Of a stretch of DNA of 64,000 bases, positions 47,592 through 60,580 are shown in pieces; position 1 is the first letter of the stretch; every line of letters starts with the position of its first letter. The DNA comes from Sipunculus nudus. Taxonomy: Eukaryota; Annelida; Sipuncula; Golfingiida; Sipunculidae. The stretch is from NCBI GenBank assembly GCA_026874595.1, contig CM049308.1:40598527-40662526 (forward strand), given 5' to 3'. The notes below the pieces were generated by a model. The model had not been told where the DNA came from, made no database searches, and saw only the letters and a program-made list of their open reading frames with translations. A program made the translations under genes and the position numbers.

Positions 47592-49210
47592 CTAGACAAT
47601 TTTCGGCACCACAGGTGCCAGAGTATCCCCAGACATAGTAGGCCCCCCCCCCCCCTTTAAGAATAGGCCCCCATTTTTAGCAGCATATACTGACACTGGG
47701 CATATTTATTGTTTCTTCCATCTAACAATCATTCTTGTTGAAGATGTTGGTCCTGTGACCTTGATCTTTTTAAAGATGTGTCATGTGACCTTGACCTTTG
47801 ACCTCATGACCCCAAAATCAATTCGGGTCTTGCTTTTCCAATGGGACATATGCTAGTCAAGTTTGAAATCTATTCATCAATAAAGCAGGAATTATCATCC
47901 TGAAACTAATTTTTGGACAGATGGCTCCTGTGACCTTCACCTTTGACCTTGTGACCTCAAATTGATAGGGTTCTTCCTCTCTTGGCAGGTGAACTATATG
48001 TGCAAGATGAAAGATCTGAGATGAAATGTTTGGCTGAAAATGCATCCACAATCTTTTTAAAGATGTGTCCTGTGACCTTGACCTTTGACCTCATGACCCC
48101 AAAATCAATTTGGGTCTTGCTTTTCCAATGGGACATATACAAGTCAAGTTTGAAATCCATACATCAATAAAAGCAGGAATTATCATCCAGAAACTAATTT
48201 TTGGACAGATGGCTCCTGTGACCTTCACATTTAACCTTGTGACCTCAAAATTGATAGGGGTCTTCCACTCTTGGCAGATGAACTATATGTGCCAGATGAA
48301 TGGTCTGAGATGAAACGTTTGGCTGAAAATGCATCCACAATCTTTTTAAAGATGTGTCCTGTGACCTTGACCTTTGACCTCATGACCCCAAAATCAATTG
48401 GAGTCTTGCTTTTTCAATGGGACATATATAAGTCAAGTTTGAAATCAATACATCAATAAAAGCAGGAATTATCATCCAGAAACTAATTTTTGGGCAGATA
48501 GCTCTTATGGCCTTGACCTTTGACCTTGTGACCCCCAAATTGATATGGATCATCCACTATTGGCAAGTGAGCTATATATTCAAGTATCTTTTAAAATGCC
48601 AGTCCAGTGACCTGGACCTTTGACCTCATGAGCCTAGAACCTATAGGGTTCTTACTTTAGTGGTGGGCCATACATAAGTGATGTTTGAAATCCATATGGC
48701 TATCAACACTGGAGATATCATAAGAGGTGTGTGATTTTCACCATATATGGAAATATTAAAGGTCAAGGCCACTCTCATAGGAAAGGTCATGACCCCAATT
48801 TAAATAAACATCATCCTATTACCCATACCTATGTATATGCATAATATAAAAGAAATCTGTCCATTAGTTTTTGACTTATAATGCTCACAGTACTGTAAGG
48901 TGGCAATTTTGGGGGTATTAAACGGCACGAAAACAAGTAAAGAATAATAGGTGGCGCCACCAGTTTCTGGAACATGACAACCCTATCCATGATCTTCCAT
49001 CAACTTGATTTTGGGATAAATCAATGCAAGATTTCTTGAGATATTAAAGAATTTGTGTGATTTTCCCCAAAATTGGACCTATTCAAGGTCAGGGACACTC
49101 TCCTAGTAAAGGTCATGACCTCATTTTAAATAGGCGTCGTCCTCTTATTTATACATATACCAAGTTTGGTAAAGTTCCATAAAATATTTTTTGGGTTATC
49201 GCACCAACAA
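47592..49210 (-). mobile_element. Helitron-like element, family A copy 2
   Basis: Reverse orientation of the 17797-19877 element. Its 3' end reads, on the minus strand, GGATACTCTGGCACC then GGTGCC, nine bases, CTAG (47592-47595) before a T-run, the same layout and spacing as copy 1. The body is an array of seven TGACCTTTGACCT-type sites about 144 bp apart (47792 to 48626), then GGTGGCGCCACC at 48950. The 5' end (expected TTGTATCC) is not found; homology fades near 49210 at a GGCGGCGGCGCC patch. Confidence 0.75.
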
Positions 49211-49368
49211 GATTTATATGCGGCGGCGGCGCCTGGAATATGATGGATGTTGTTGAAACTTGACAGAAATATTAACAAATATTATATCTCACCTAATATT
49301 CAATTTAACAGTTAATGAGGTCAGAGGTCACCAGATTTTGATGGGGTTTTCAAACTGGATTAAACTTT

Positions 49369-50958
49369 TTAGCTCATCTGACTATAAGTCCGTCGTGGTC
49401 CATTGTCCGTCGTCTATCTGTCTGTCCATCTGTCCGTCCGTAAGACGAGCACATTTCGACACCATTGGACCTAAGAATCTGAAATTCAGCATACAGTTAG
49501 ATGTCCCCAAAATCTCCTACCATGCCGAAAATTGGGTCAATAGGACTTCTTTCCTTTTGAATAATTAAGGAAAAACCTCAATTTTTTATTAGAAATCTTA
49601 ATTTCACACTTTAGGACTGCCTAATATCAAAACCACTCATCTGGTTTTCTTCATATTTGCCATAAATATTCCTCTATATAGTTCCTATGTACATGCCAGA
49701 AATTAAGTCGGTATTATTTAATGTAAAAAAAGTTAAGAGCCCAAACATAATGGACTTTGTAAAAAAATCAGGAAAGATATTTGGTCACTTAAGACCGAAA
49801 GTGTTAAAGGTAGGGACTTTTTTCAGTAATACAACTTAAATTAATCAAAATTTAATTGTATACCAAAAATTAGATCAAAATCTGTTAATTTTTTTTTAAA
49901 TATTGGCAAAAATATAAAATTGGTACCTTAAATTTTGCCCAACTTTGGCCACGGCACGTTTTTTTCCTATAAGTAATGTGGATCTAATTTTCACAGCATG
50001 TACACATAAGGATTTAATCTGTTAAAATCTGAAATTTGAAAATAAAAGCTGCAGAATTAGGCTAGTAATTGAATTTATTTTGGAGGCTCTTGTTGTATTC
50101 CCTTACATTGTCAAGCAGTCCACTTTGGTGACTGTAGGTCATTCAGTGCAGCTCTCTCCATTGAGTTGAGCTTGATCAGGCTGTTTGCAGTTAATACCAT
50201 ACCACAGGGAGCCTTTTTCTCTTGCACCCCCCCCCCCCCCCCCCAATTCCCAATTCTGTTGACAGACCTGTACTATGAACTAGATGAATCTTAAAATTAA
50301 CATTTTTTCAGCAACGAGCAGTAACAATGGAGAACCCTCCCCACACCCACCCCTTCAATACACGGGACTAATAAACAAGATTAATCTTATAATTTTAATG
50401 TTAAATAAATTCTTTTTGATGAGACTTGGACAATTTTGATTTTTTTTTTTTTTTAATTTCAGGAATTTAATCCTAATATTCATATGTGATAAAATATTAG
50501 GATCTAATGTAAGTGCTAACTGAAAAGATTTAAGAAGATATAAATACTTTGTAGCATTTCATTCATATCTCTTAAAGTTGGCAGGGCCTAGGTGTATATA
50601 ACACTGTTAACTTAGTGTAAAATTAGGAATATTGGTCAAACTTTGTGGGATTAATTTTTAACTCATATGGCCATATATATTAAACTTTTGAAAACTTAAT
50701 TACCTTCACACATTATTTGTTTATGAAATGTTACTTTTATATAACACTTACCGTAGGCCTATTTGTTCCCTTGGTGCATCACTATATGGTTTAGCTCATG
50801 TCCATCATTCTATAATTTACAGAGTTTCATTTTAGCAGGGCCATTTTCTCATAGCTTTTCTAATGATAATATACATGAAAAACCAAAAGAAATAAAAATA
50901 CAGTTACTAATATTTTCCAAAATTCAGCTGAGCGATGTGACCCATGGGTCCCTTGTTT
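49369..50958 (+). mobile_element. D-family Helitron-like element, copy D2
   Basis: 5' end TTAGCTCATCTGACTATAAG; 3' end TCAGCTGAGCGATGTGACCC with palindrome GACCCATGGGTC (50939-50950) followed by CCTTGTTTT. TCAGCTGAGC near the 3' end is the inverted repeat of GCTCAGCTGA at family 5' ends. The interior (CTAATATCAAAACCACTCATC, then CTGTTAAAATCTGAAATTTG, a C-run at about 50227-50244) is shared with 63413 onward. It lies just upstream of the YIPF4 exon at 51148. Confidence 0.7.
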
Positions 50959-51147
50959 TGTGGTTAAACTGCACCATTTCCAGAATAGTCCCTCATATTT
51001 TTTCCTTCCTACCAGCTGACAAAATTCAGTGTTTCAACTTGACCCTAAATTTAAAAAAAAACGTCCGCATGCTCAATATTTTTTACCTCAGAATCTGTAG
51101 AAACATTTATTTTTTTTATGACATTCCCTAATTTTAATATTTTGTAG

Positions 51148-51225
51148 GCTTGTGGTGGAGCATCTGTATAACCAGGACAGCTAAGGCAAGAATCTCAATT
51201 GTGATCTTGACAAATATCATAAAAA
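51148..51225 (+). other. YIPF4: YIPF4 5' UTR part of the first coding exon
   Basis: The acceptor ATTTTGTAG ends at 51147. The 78 bases to the ATG contain an in-frame TAA at 51220-51222, which fixes the start. A further non-coding exon and the promoter must lie upstream, beyond the D2 repeat, and were not located. Confidence 0.6.
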
Positions 51226-51376
51226 ATGGAGGGTGACTTCAGCAGTGGGCAGTATTCAGCTCCTCCACCGTACAGTGCAACGGACCCTCAGATGTCCCGA
51301 ACAAAACCCCAGAGTCCATCACAGTTTGTGCCCTCACATGATGAGTTCCAGTTTGTCACAGTAGCAGATAATTCTG
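51226..51376 (+). CDS. YIPF4: YIPF4 exon 1 (Yip1 domain family member 4)
   Basis: Start of YIPF4, a Golgi/ER multi-pass protein of the Yip1 family that acts with other YIPF proteins in early secretory membrane organisation (family knowledge). This exon encodes the cytosolic N-terminus: MEGDFSSGQYSAPPPYS, then a Pro/Ser-rich stretch and DEFQFVTVADNSG, which corresponds to the GDFTFVSSAD region of the human protein as I recall it. The ATG has A at -3 and G at +4. It ends TCT G|GTGAGT in phase 1. The five coding exons in the window give 226 codons joined without a frame break; human YIPF4 is 244 aa, so only the last 40-45 residues or so lie outside. Introns are swollen by D, B and H repeats. Confidence 0.9.
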
Positions 51377-51737
51377 GTGAGTGCATTCTGTTGAAAGTTC
51401 TTCCAGTATAAAAAAAATTCATATTTTATTCTAAATATTTTCATCAAAGTTAGGGTAACTTTGCCAGATTTTATTTCCAGTAATAAATATGAATTCTTTG
51501 AAGAAGATTTTTTTTTGTTTTTTTTTTATTTTTATTTATAAATTCATTGATTCTGTTCACACATTCAGAACTAAGATTTATAGAGGTAATCCTTTGAAAT
51601 TTTAATCAGGCAACTATACATGAGTTATTATTCAGTCAGCAGATGATAACCAGTAAAATGTGTACAGGGCTATTTATTATCATTAAAATAACAGGTATAA
51701 TCTGTCTTATCATTATACACCTGAATTGGCTTTCCAG

Positions 51738-51900
51738 GGGGTCATGTGAGTGGGAGTATGATGCCAGAATCAAGGGACCAATATGATGCCACCTCTGTCA
51801 GGAATAGAGGCCCAGCCTCTAGCTTCTTGGCAAACAGGGGTTATGGCTGGCTGATGGAAGTTGAAGAAGAAGATGGAGATGACTATCAAAAACCCCTGCT
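51738..51900 (+). CDS. YIPF4: YIPF4 exon 2
   Basis: Follows TTTCCAG. It encodes the link to the conserved core: SSFLANRGYGWLMEVEEED and ending KPLL, matching the RGYGWLLEVEDDD-KPLL motif of YIPF4 orthologues. The donor CT|GTGAGG at 51901 splits a Leu codon (phase 2); reading through it meets TGA at once. The 360-bp intron before it is the only short one in the gene. Confidence 0.9.
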
Positions 51901-52045
51901 GTGAGGATGTGTTACCTTTAACACCTTATTAATTGTAGACCAGTTGGAATGAGTGCAGTTGTAACACCAGCCAGTGTTAAACTGTGGTATAATTTCAATC
52001 ACTTCAGAATCCGGGCTTCTAGAATCATGTGTTTGTAAGACAATG

Positions 52046-55000
52046 TTTTTAGCGAACCTGTGAGCTTATGCGGCGTCTGTTCGTTAACCATAACTATCTC
52101 AAAAACGGAAGGAGCTAGCATCACCAAATTTTTTGCAAATAATCAGTCATCCAAAAATCTATCATTTTCTTAGATTTTATAGGGAAAAAGCTAAAAAAGC
52201 TTTAAAAATCTTCTTCTCTGAACCTGTCCAGCCAAATTGTCCAATATTTCACAGAAATGATCCCTGGAACAATCTTTCTCAAGTTTGTTCGAATGGTTCC
52301 AGTTTGGAGATTTTTTACTGAGTTACAGGAGGTTGAACTTTTTTTAACTGTGCAAAAAAAACATATTAAAATTTAAATCTCAGAAACGGCTGGAGCTATG
52401 ATCACCAAATTTTATGCCAATGTTGGTCACATAGGTCATATCTGAAATTGAGGTATTGGTAGGGCCACCTGCATCGGCCTTTTTAGTACGGAGTCATCAG
52501 TGCCTGAATCACACTGAGGGCTACAAAAAACTTCTTCTCTGAAACTATATGGCCAAAATGTTTAATATCGCACAGAAATGATCCTAGGGTAGTGCTTCCT
52601 GAAGTTTGTTCAAATGCTCTCTTTTCAGTGACTTTTGGCTAAGTAATGGGAAGCTGAATTTAGTCATATGCCATAACAGCCCATTTTAGCTCAGTGGCTA
52701 CAAAGATCTTCTTCTCAAAAACCACTGGGCCAAATTCTTTAATCTCACACATTAATTATCCTCAGATGTTGATAATTCAAGTTTGTTCAAATGGTTTTGG
52801 TTCAGTGCTTTTTGGCTGAGTTACGGGAATCTGAACTTAGCCAGTTTGCTGTATCTTCCTTTATTAGTTATAAACCTGCGAAACGTTTTTCGACTGATGC
52901 CACTGTAGCCAGTTTGTTAAATATTTTACAAGAATAATCCCTACAATAATTCTTATAATAATTGTCATTAATGGTTCCACATGAATGATTTTTGGCTGAA
53001 TTATGGAGATTGAATTGAGTCATTTTACCATATATGGTAGCTGTGTGATGCTGTTACATCTAGCCTGGCACCAGTTTATCAGCATCTATTACATCATGCC
53101 ACTAGACATTTAGATTTCAGGTTATCTTTGGTTAATATTGACAAGAAATTTTTTTTTTAATTTTTTTTTTTAAATTTAGATTTATGATTTAAGTTATTCA
53201 TCATACCAGGCAATGTTACTATCATGGATATTCAGCTCTCTGTGGCTTTATAAAGACAACTACGTGGATTATAAATTATTGGTAACCCTCCTCAACTTAA
53301 TTCAAGAATTTGCCATCAGTGAGATATATCTGTATTCTAATTTTGCATTCAGTATGCATCTGTAATAATTTTACATATATTCCTGATTTCTTTTTTTTAA
53401 AAAGTCAGCTGAAAAGCATTTTGTATTGGGAAAATAAATTTCAAAGTTATTAGCTCAGCTGACTGTAAGTCATCTGAGCTTTAGAAATCACTCTTTGTCC
53501 GTCGTTAGTCCGGCCGTTTGGCTGTCCGGTCGTCCTGGCGTCTGTCCGTTAACAGGGCACAAATCGTAACCGCTGGACCTAGAATCTTCTTACTTGACAT
53601 CCAGAGAGGTCCATGAAAAATCTCCTTGGAAACCTGAAATTAGGTCTCTGTTACCCATATTCACCCAGCTATGAGGCTCCAAAGTACCCCCCAGAATAAT
53701 GGGAAAATTTCATACAAAAGCTCAAGTATCTGAACAATTAATGCATTGATCACCATGATTCTTTGCATGGATATTGATCATGGAGTGTTTTATCAGTTTC
53801 TGCAGACTGGTGGCGCCACCTGTATTTTTTCAAATTTTTACAATTTTTTCTCTTTATTTTTGAGACCTTATAAGATGCTGTCATCTGTTAACAGGGCACA
53901 AATCGTAACTGCTGGATCTAGAATCTTCATACTTGACATCCAGAGAGGTCCATGAAAAATCTCCTTGGAAACCTGAAATTAGGTCTCTGTTACCCATATT
54001 TACCCAGCTGGGAGGCTCCAAAGTACCCCCAGAATAATGGAAAATTTCATACAAAAGCTCAAGTAACTGAACAACAAATGTATTGATCACCATGATTCTT
54101 TGCATGGATATTGATCATGGAGTGTTTCATCAGTTTCTGCAGACTGGTAGCGCCACCTATATTTTTTTCGATTTTTTTTTTACTTTTTTTTGTTTTTTTT
54201 TTTGAGATCTTTAAAGATGTGGTCATCTGTTAACAGGGCACAAATTGTAACCGCTAGACCAAGAATCTTCTTACTTGACATCCAGAGAGGCCCATGAAGA
54301 ATCTCCTTGAAAACCTGAAATTAGGTCTCTGTAACCCATATTCTTCCAGCTATGGAGCTCCAAAGTACCCCCCTGAATAATGGCAATTTCATACAAAAGC
54401 TCAAGTATCTGAACAACTAATGCATTGATCACCATGATTCTTTGCATGGATATTGATCATGGAGTGTTTCTGCAGACTGGTAGCGCCACCTGTATTTTTT
54501 CGAATTTTTTAACTTTTTTTCTCTATTTTTGAGATCTTTAAAGATGTGATCATTTGTTAACAGGGCATAAATCATAACCCCTGGACCACAAATCTTCTAA
54601 CTTGAAATCCAGAGAGGTCCATGTGCTTATGCGACTTAATGATCTTAAGCTAACTTGCATGAATGATGGTGCCACCTCCATTATCTTAATTAGTTCCCTT
54701 TGCAAGGACTTATTGTCAACATGTCAGTCGGCTGAGCGGCATGACCCATGGGTCACTTGTTTCAAGTAGGGACCACTTTTGTGTACAGATGGCAGCACTT
54801 GGTTTACCATTGGCAGATTGAAATGCCTTGATGTTGGCCATTAGTCAAGATGATGTCAGCTCTATAAATAGTTTTGGTACAGTGCCAGGATTGGAAGAAG
54901 TGCAGCCAGGTATAGGTCAAGAGTTCAGTCAGTGCAGTAGCTGCATTCTATTTATAGCTTTAGCAGACTGCTCACTGCATCAGATTTGGCATCAAAGTTC

Positions 55001-55551
55001 AGCCTGAATCTATTTATAGCTTTAACAGACTGCCAACTGTGTGAGATTATGGAACAGGTCAAGAGTTCACTCAGTGCAGCCAGATACAGGTCAAAAGTTC
55101 ACTCAGTCTAGCCAGGTGCAGGTCAAGAGTTCACTCAGTGCAGTAGCTTGAGGCAGCAATTTGTCATAGGTCTCTCGGGGGCAACTGCCTTACTCACCTA
55201 AGCCTTGTCAGCCCAGTGCATCAAACTCTTGGACTGATATTTTGGCCTGTCTATGCGTCTTTTATGGTATTCTCATTAACAAGACAGGTGGTGCCACCTA
55301 CATTTACTTTTGCAGTGTATGCGCCTGCTTATTTCTACAGAGGAATTTGATACATCAGCCTAAAATTGGGCATGTTTATACATACCTGGTATCTTTATAG
55401 TGTACAAGACTGGTGGCGCCACCTACAATAATTTTTGCACAGTGTATGTCCCTGCTTATTTTACAGGAGGGGTTTGATATATCAGTCTGACATTGGGCAT
55501 ATTTATATATCTCTTCATTGTATATAAGACTGGTGGTGCCAGCTACAATCA
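52046..55551 (+). mobile_element. B-family element copy B2 in YIPF4 intron 2, with D1 nested
   Basis: Starts TTTTTAGCGAACCTGTGAGC and follows B1 (28636 onward) unit by unit to about 53395. After the D1 element (53450-54763) B-type sequence resumes with the CAAGAGTTCACTCAGTGCAG block and C-type units (54880-55551), as in B1 at 31090-32060. It is then cut by the H1 element at 55552. The 3' hairpin is not found. Confidence 0.6.
53450..54763 (+). mobile_element. D-family Helitron-like element, copy D1
   Basis: 5' end TTAGCTCAGCTGACTGTAAG after an A; 3' end CGGCTGAGCGGCATGACCC with palindrome GACCCATGGGTC (54743-54754) and ACTTGTTT. The interior is four tandem units of about 340 bp, each starting near GTTAACAGGGCACAAATCGT (about 53550, 53888, 54230, 54556) and closing with a GACTGGTGGCGCCACC variant (perfect at 53809). 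No coding capacity. Confidence 0.75.
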
Positions 55552-56250
55552 TTGTATCCGCCAAAACAGAGTTTTGCGGATACTATGTTTACAGTCGTAC
55601 ACCGACGCTGCCACCATGGCCGCATAGGTTTCCGGAGAACTCCTCCAAAACCACTAGGCATAATTTTTTAAAATTCAGAATTAGGATCGGTCACATGTGA
55701 ACTTCGGCGCCCTCATTTTTGGTTGACCTCTAACCTTTCCTCTCTGCCCAGCATCTATTTGTGTGTCTGTTTCCATACATAAACCCACATATCTGGGGAA
55801 CTGTTTGACCGATAGGGCTAAAGATTTTGCACTTGGAAAGCTTTATAACATACACTAAAAATGGTGGAGCCATCTGCAACCATTTTTGCACAGCGTCCAT
55901 CTGTTCATCTGCCTTGGGATAAAAACACTCATATCTCAGCATTGGTTGGACTTATTCATCTGAAATTTTGCATGTGTATACATCCTTGACAGCTTTCTTG
56001 ATTTTATGACAGGTGGAGCCACCTACATTCACGTTTAAGCTGCAGATATCCAAGCTCATATCTCAGGAACAGTTTGACCAGTTCGGCCAAAATTTAGCAT
56101 GTGTATAGATCTCCCATAGCTCTTTATCATACGCAAAACTGGTGGTGCCACCTGCAACCATTTTTGCACAGCATCCATCTGTTTGTCTGCCGTGGGCTTT
56201 ACAGATAGGGTAATGCTCACTGGAAGTCTTGGTGTGCTCATGCATGACAC
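55552..56250 (+). mobile_element. H-type Helitron-like element, copy H1
   Basis: Starts TTGTATCCGCCAAAAC after an A; the first 30 bases fold into a hairpin (GTATCCGC and AAAAC against GTTTTGCGGATAC). CTATG follows as in family A ends. The uninterrupted parallel at 32065 reads TACAATCATTTTTGTG, so H1 entered between A and T of that site. The body is C-type units (AAAATGGTGGAGCCATCTGC etc.). The 3' end is not defined. Confidence 0.6.
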
Positions 56251-56509
56251 AGTGCTATATTAAAGAAAACTCGCATGTATGAAAAAAGTGTAAAAGCTTT
56301 AAAAAAATTACCCCCAAAAAAGTATGAAATAAGTATAAATCTTTACCAAAATGCACATTTTTTAAATGCAGTGCTATTATTGCACATTTTCAGGCACTAA
56401 CACAAAAATTCTGTACAATGTGCAGATTCTTTAAAACATTAGTGTCATAAGGCAGTAGATCATGTAATGTTTAGATTAAAGGCTTTAGTCATAAGCAGTA
56501 TCGTAAGAT

Positions 56510-56645
56510 GTTAATAGTTTTAAACCTAGGAATCCAAAATTGGCATACTGTTAGATGTCTCTCAGACTTTATCTCCATTTGATATTTTTTAGAATTTTTA
56601 CTTCAACTTCAGCTGAACACAGTGTCCCATGGGTCCCTTGTTCTA
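56510..56645 (+). repeat. D-family 3' fragment
   Basis: Ends CAGCTGAACACAGTGTCCC with palindrome variant GTCCCATGGGTC and CCTTGTT, and carries GGCATACTGTTAGATGTC as in D2. Truncated at its 5' side. Confidence 0.6.
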
Positions 56646-56732
56646 GATATTTTTAAGTAGAATTATTTAATGTATTGATCAATTTTTGAATATTTAGAGG
56701 CACTTGTGGTTTTCATTTTCCATGAATGATAG

Positions 56733-58235
<1,503 letters not shown>

Positions 58236-59760
58236 TTGTATCCACAAAAACAAAGATTTGCGGATACTGTGTTTTTGACTGGGTTCCACTGCCGCCACTG
58301 CCCCCACCACCGTATTTGTTTCCGGAGAACTTCTCTAATACTGCTGAACCGATTTTTCTGAAACTTAAACTAATTATTGGGTCACGTGAACTGGTGCCGA
58401 ACCATTAGGCATTGACCTCTGACCTTTCCTCTCTCCAGTGCATCCTTCTGTGTGTCTGTTTTGACACATTAACCCACATATCTTCAGACAGGTTTGACCA
58501 ATCAGGAAAAAAATTTGCACAAATGTAGCCCTTGGATAGCTCTAGAACATACACAAAAATGGTGGCGAAACCTGCAACCATTTTTGCACAGCGTCCATCT
58601 GTTGTCTGCCTAGGGTTAAAACCAGTAATATCTCTGCAGTGGTTTGACTAATTCCTCCGAAATTCGGCATGCATATACATCCTAGATAGCTTTTTTTATT
58701 TTATGATAGATGGTGCCACCTACATACATGTTTACGCTGCAGACATCCATGCTAATATCTCCGGACTGGTTTTACGCATCTTCCTGAAAATTTGCATGTG
58801 TTTTTGATCTCACACAGCTCTTTATAATACAAGAAACTGGTGGCACTACCTGCAACCATTTTTGCACGGCATCCATCTGTTCCTTTGACCTGGGTTATAA
58901 TCACTAATATCTCGGCAGTGGTTTGCTTTATTCACCTGAAATTTAGCATGTACTGTGGTTGCCTTTTTGTTTGCGAGGGTTTTAATTTCGCGATATTCGC
59001 GAATGGGAAATAATCGCGAAAAATTAAACCCTCGGGAATAATTGGCCAATGGAGTACGTCCTTCTTATTTAATGTAGCCAGTATTTGTATGGGAATAGAT
59101 TAGAACAATGAGAATTGTTATAATAAGTTACATCCATGCAGGTATAGGGAAAACGTTCTCCTTAATTTGAACTAAACTACCTGTGCTTTGTGTTCGGGCC
59201 CATCGTTTTATGAGAAAAAATATCACGAACTCATGACTTATTCTTATTTTATAACACACATAGGTATGGCTTTACCAAATATTTGGGTTCTGGTGAGATC
59301 GCGAAAATGAAACCCTCGCGAAACATTAAAAATTGAAAAATTGCGAAATTTCAGCCTCGCGAATATGAAGCCAACCACAGTATATACATCCTGGATAGCT
59401 TTCTTGATTTTATGACAGGTGGCACTACCTACATTCACGTTCGTGCTGCAGGTATCCATGCTAATATCTCCGGACTGGTTTTTAGGTATCTTCCTGAAAA
59501 TTTGCATGTGTTTAGATCTCACATAGCTCTTTATCATACAAGAAAATTGTGGCGCCACCTGCAACCATTTTTGCACAGCATCCTTCTGTTTGTCTGCTGT
59601 GTGATAAAAACACTCATATCTCCGCAGTGGTTTAACTTATCCACCTAAAATTTTGCATGTGTATACATCTTGGATAGTTTCTCATTCAAATAACAGGTGG
59701 CGTCACATACAATCATGTTCACATGGCAGACATCCATTCTAATATGTAACACATCTAACT
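58236..59760 (+). mobile_element. H-type Helitron-like element, copy H2, split by a MITE
   Basis: Starts TTGTATCCACAAAAAC after an A with the same hairpin (GTATCC and GGATAC) and continues TTTCCGGAGAACTTCTC as in H1. The body is C-type units of about 120-260 bp with GCAACCATTTTTGCACAGC and a GGTGGCGCCACC variant (59549). It is interrupted at 58953-59380. The 3' end is not defined. Confidence 0.6.
58953..59380. mobile_element. Tc1/mariner-type MITE with TA duplication
   Basis: Ends CTGTGGTTGCCTTTTTGTTT and CGAATATGAAGCCAACCACAG are inverted repeats (CTGTGGTTG-CTT, then TTCGCGAGG wording), with TA on both sides (58951-58952, 59381-59382). TTCGCGA-type words recur near both ends. The flanking H2 unit reads GCATG then TATACATCC, the normal unit once the insert is removed. 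No transposase. Confidence 0.75.
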
Positions 59761-59764
59761 CTAT

Positions 59765-60418
59765 TTTCCCTTGCCATACAATCCATGCCTCACTTCACCC
59801 GTCCTACTCTGACAAGTAGTCACTTGTTGACTTCCCGTATTCTAGTTTCAATTTATTGTTGTTTGGTAATGCGCCATGAAATGTAAGTTTGCAGGTATAT
59901 TAAAGGGTATGTTTTAGCACAATCCATCTATAATAATCTGTCCAACCAGTGGACACATTTAAATAACAAAAAACTTTCTATTTAGCTCCTTATATACTAA
60001 TTTTTACTCTTACAATATTTTGAAATACTGTCATAATAATATGTATCACAAAACACTGTCAGTTTAGTTGAAAAAAATAATGAAAATGATAAATTCATCA
60101 TCATTTGATTGAAATCAATAAATGGCAATTTAAATAAAAAAAGGTCCAAATCATGATTTTACCAGCCCTGCCTGTATAGACAAATATCGATTGGATTCAT
60201 TTTTCACATACATGTGACCTGCACTTAAGTAAGAACCCTGTGAGCTTTGGTGTCAGAATATCAAAGGTCAAGGTCACATCTGAAGTTTTATTATTTTAAT
60301 TTTTTTTTAAGATGATTGTAATCCTTTCCTGGATTCTGATATTAAGACTTTTAGTGCCATCATCCTTCCATGTTTCCAGCATTTTAACTATATTAACATA
60401 TGCTGGCTTTATTTTTAG
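59765..60418 (+). other. YIPF4 intron 3, last part
   Basis: A short A-family fragment (TATCAAAGGTCAAGGTCAC) lies near 60258-60276. The intron ends in TTTATTTTTAG at 60418. Confidence 0.45.

Positions 60419-60580
<162 letters not shown>

Noticed and set aside
51226-51411. YIPF4 first exon read as a complete 61-aa protein
   Set aside because: The tail after the donor GTGAGT at 51377 is intron; joining to 51738 restores the family match.
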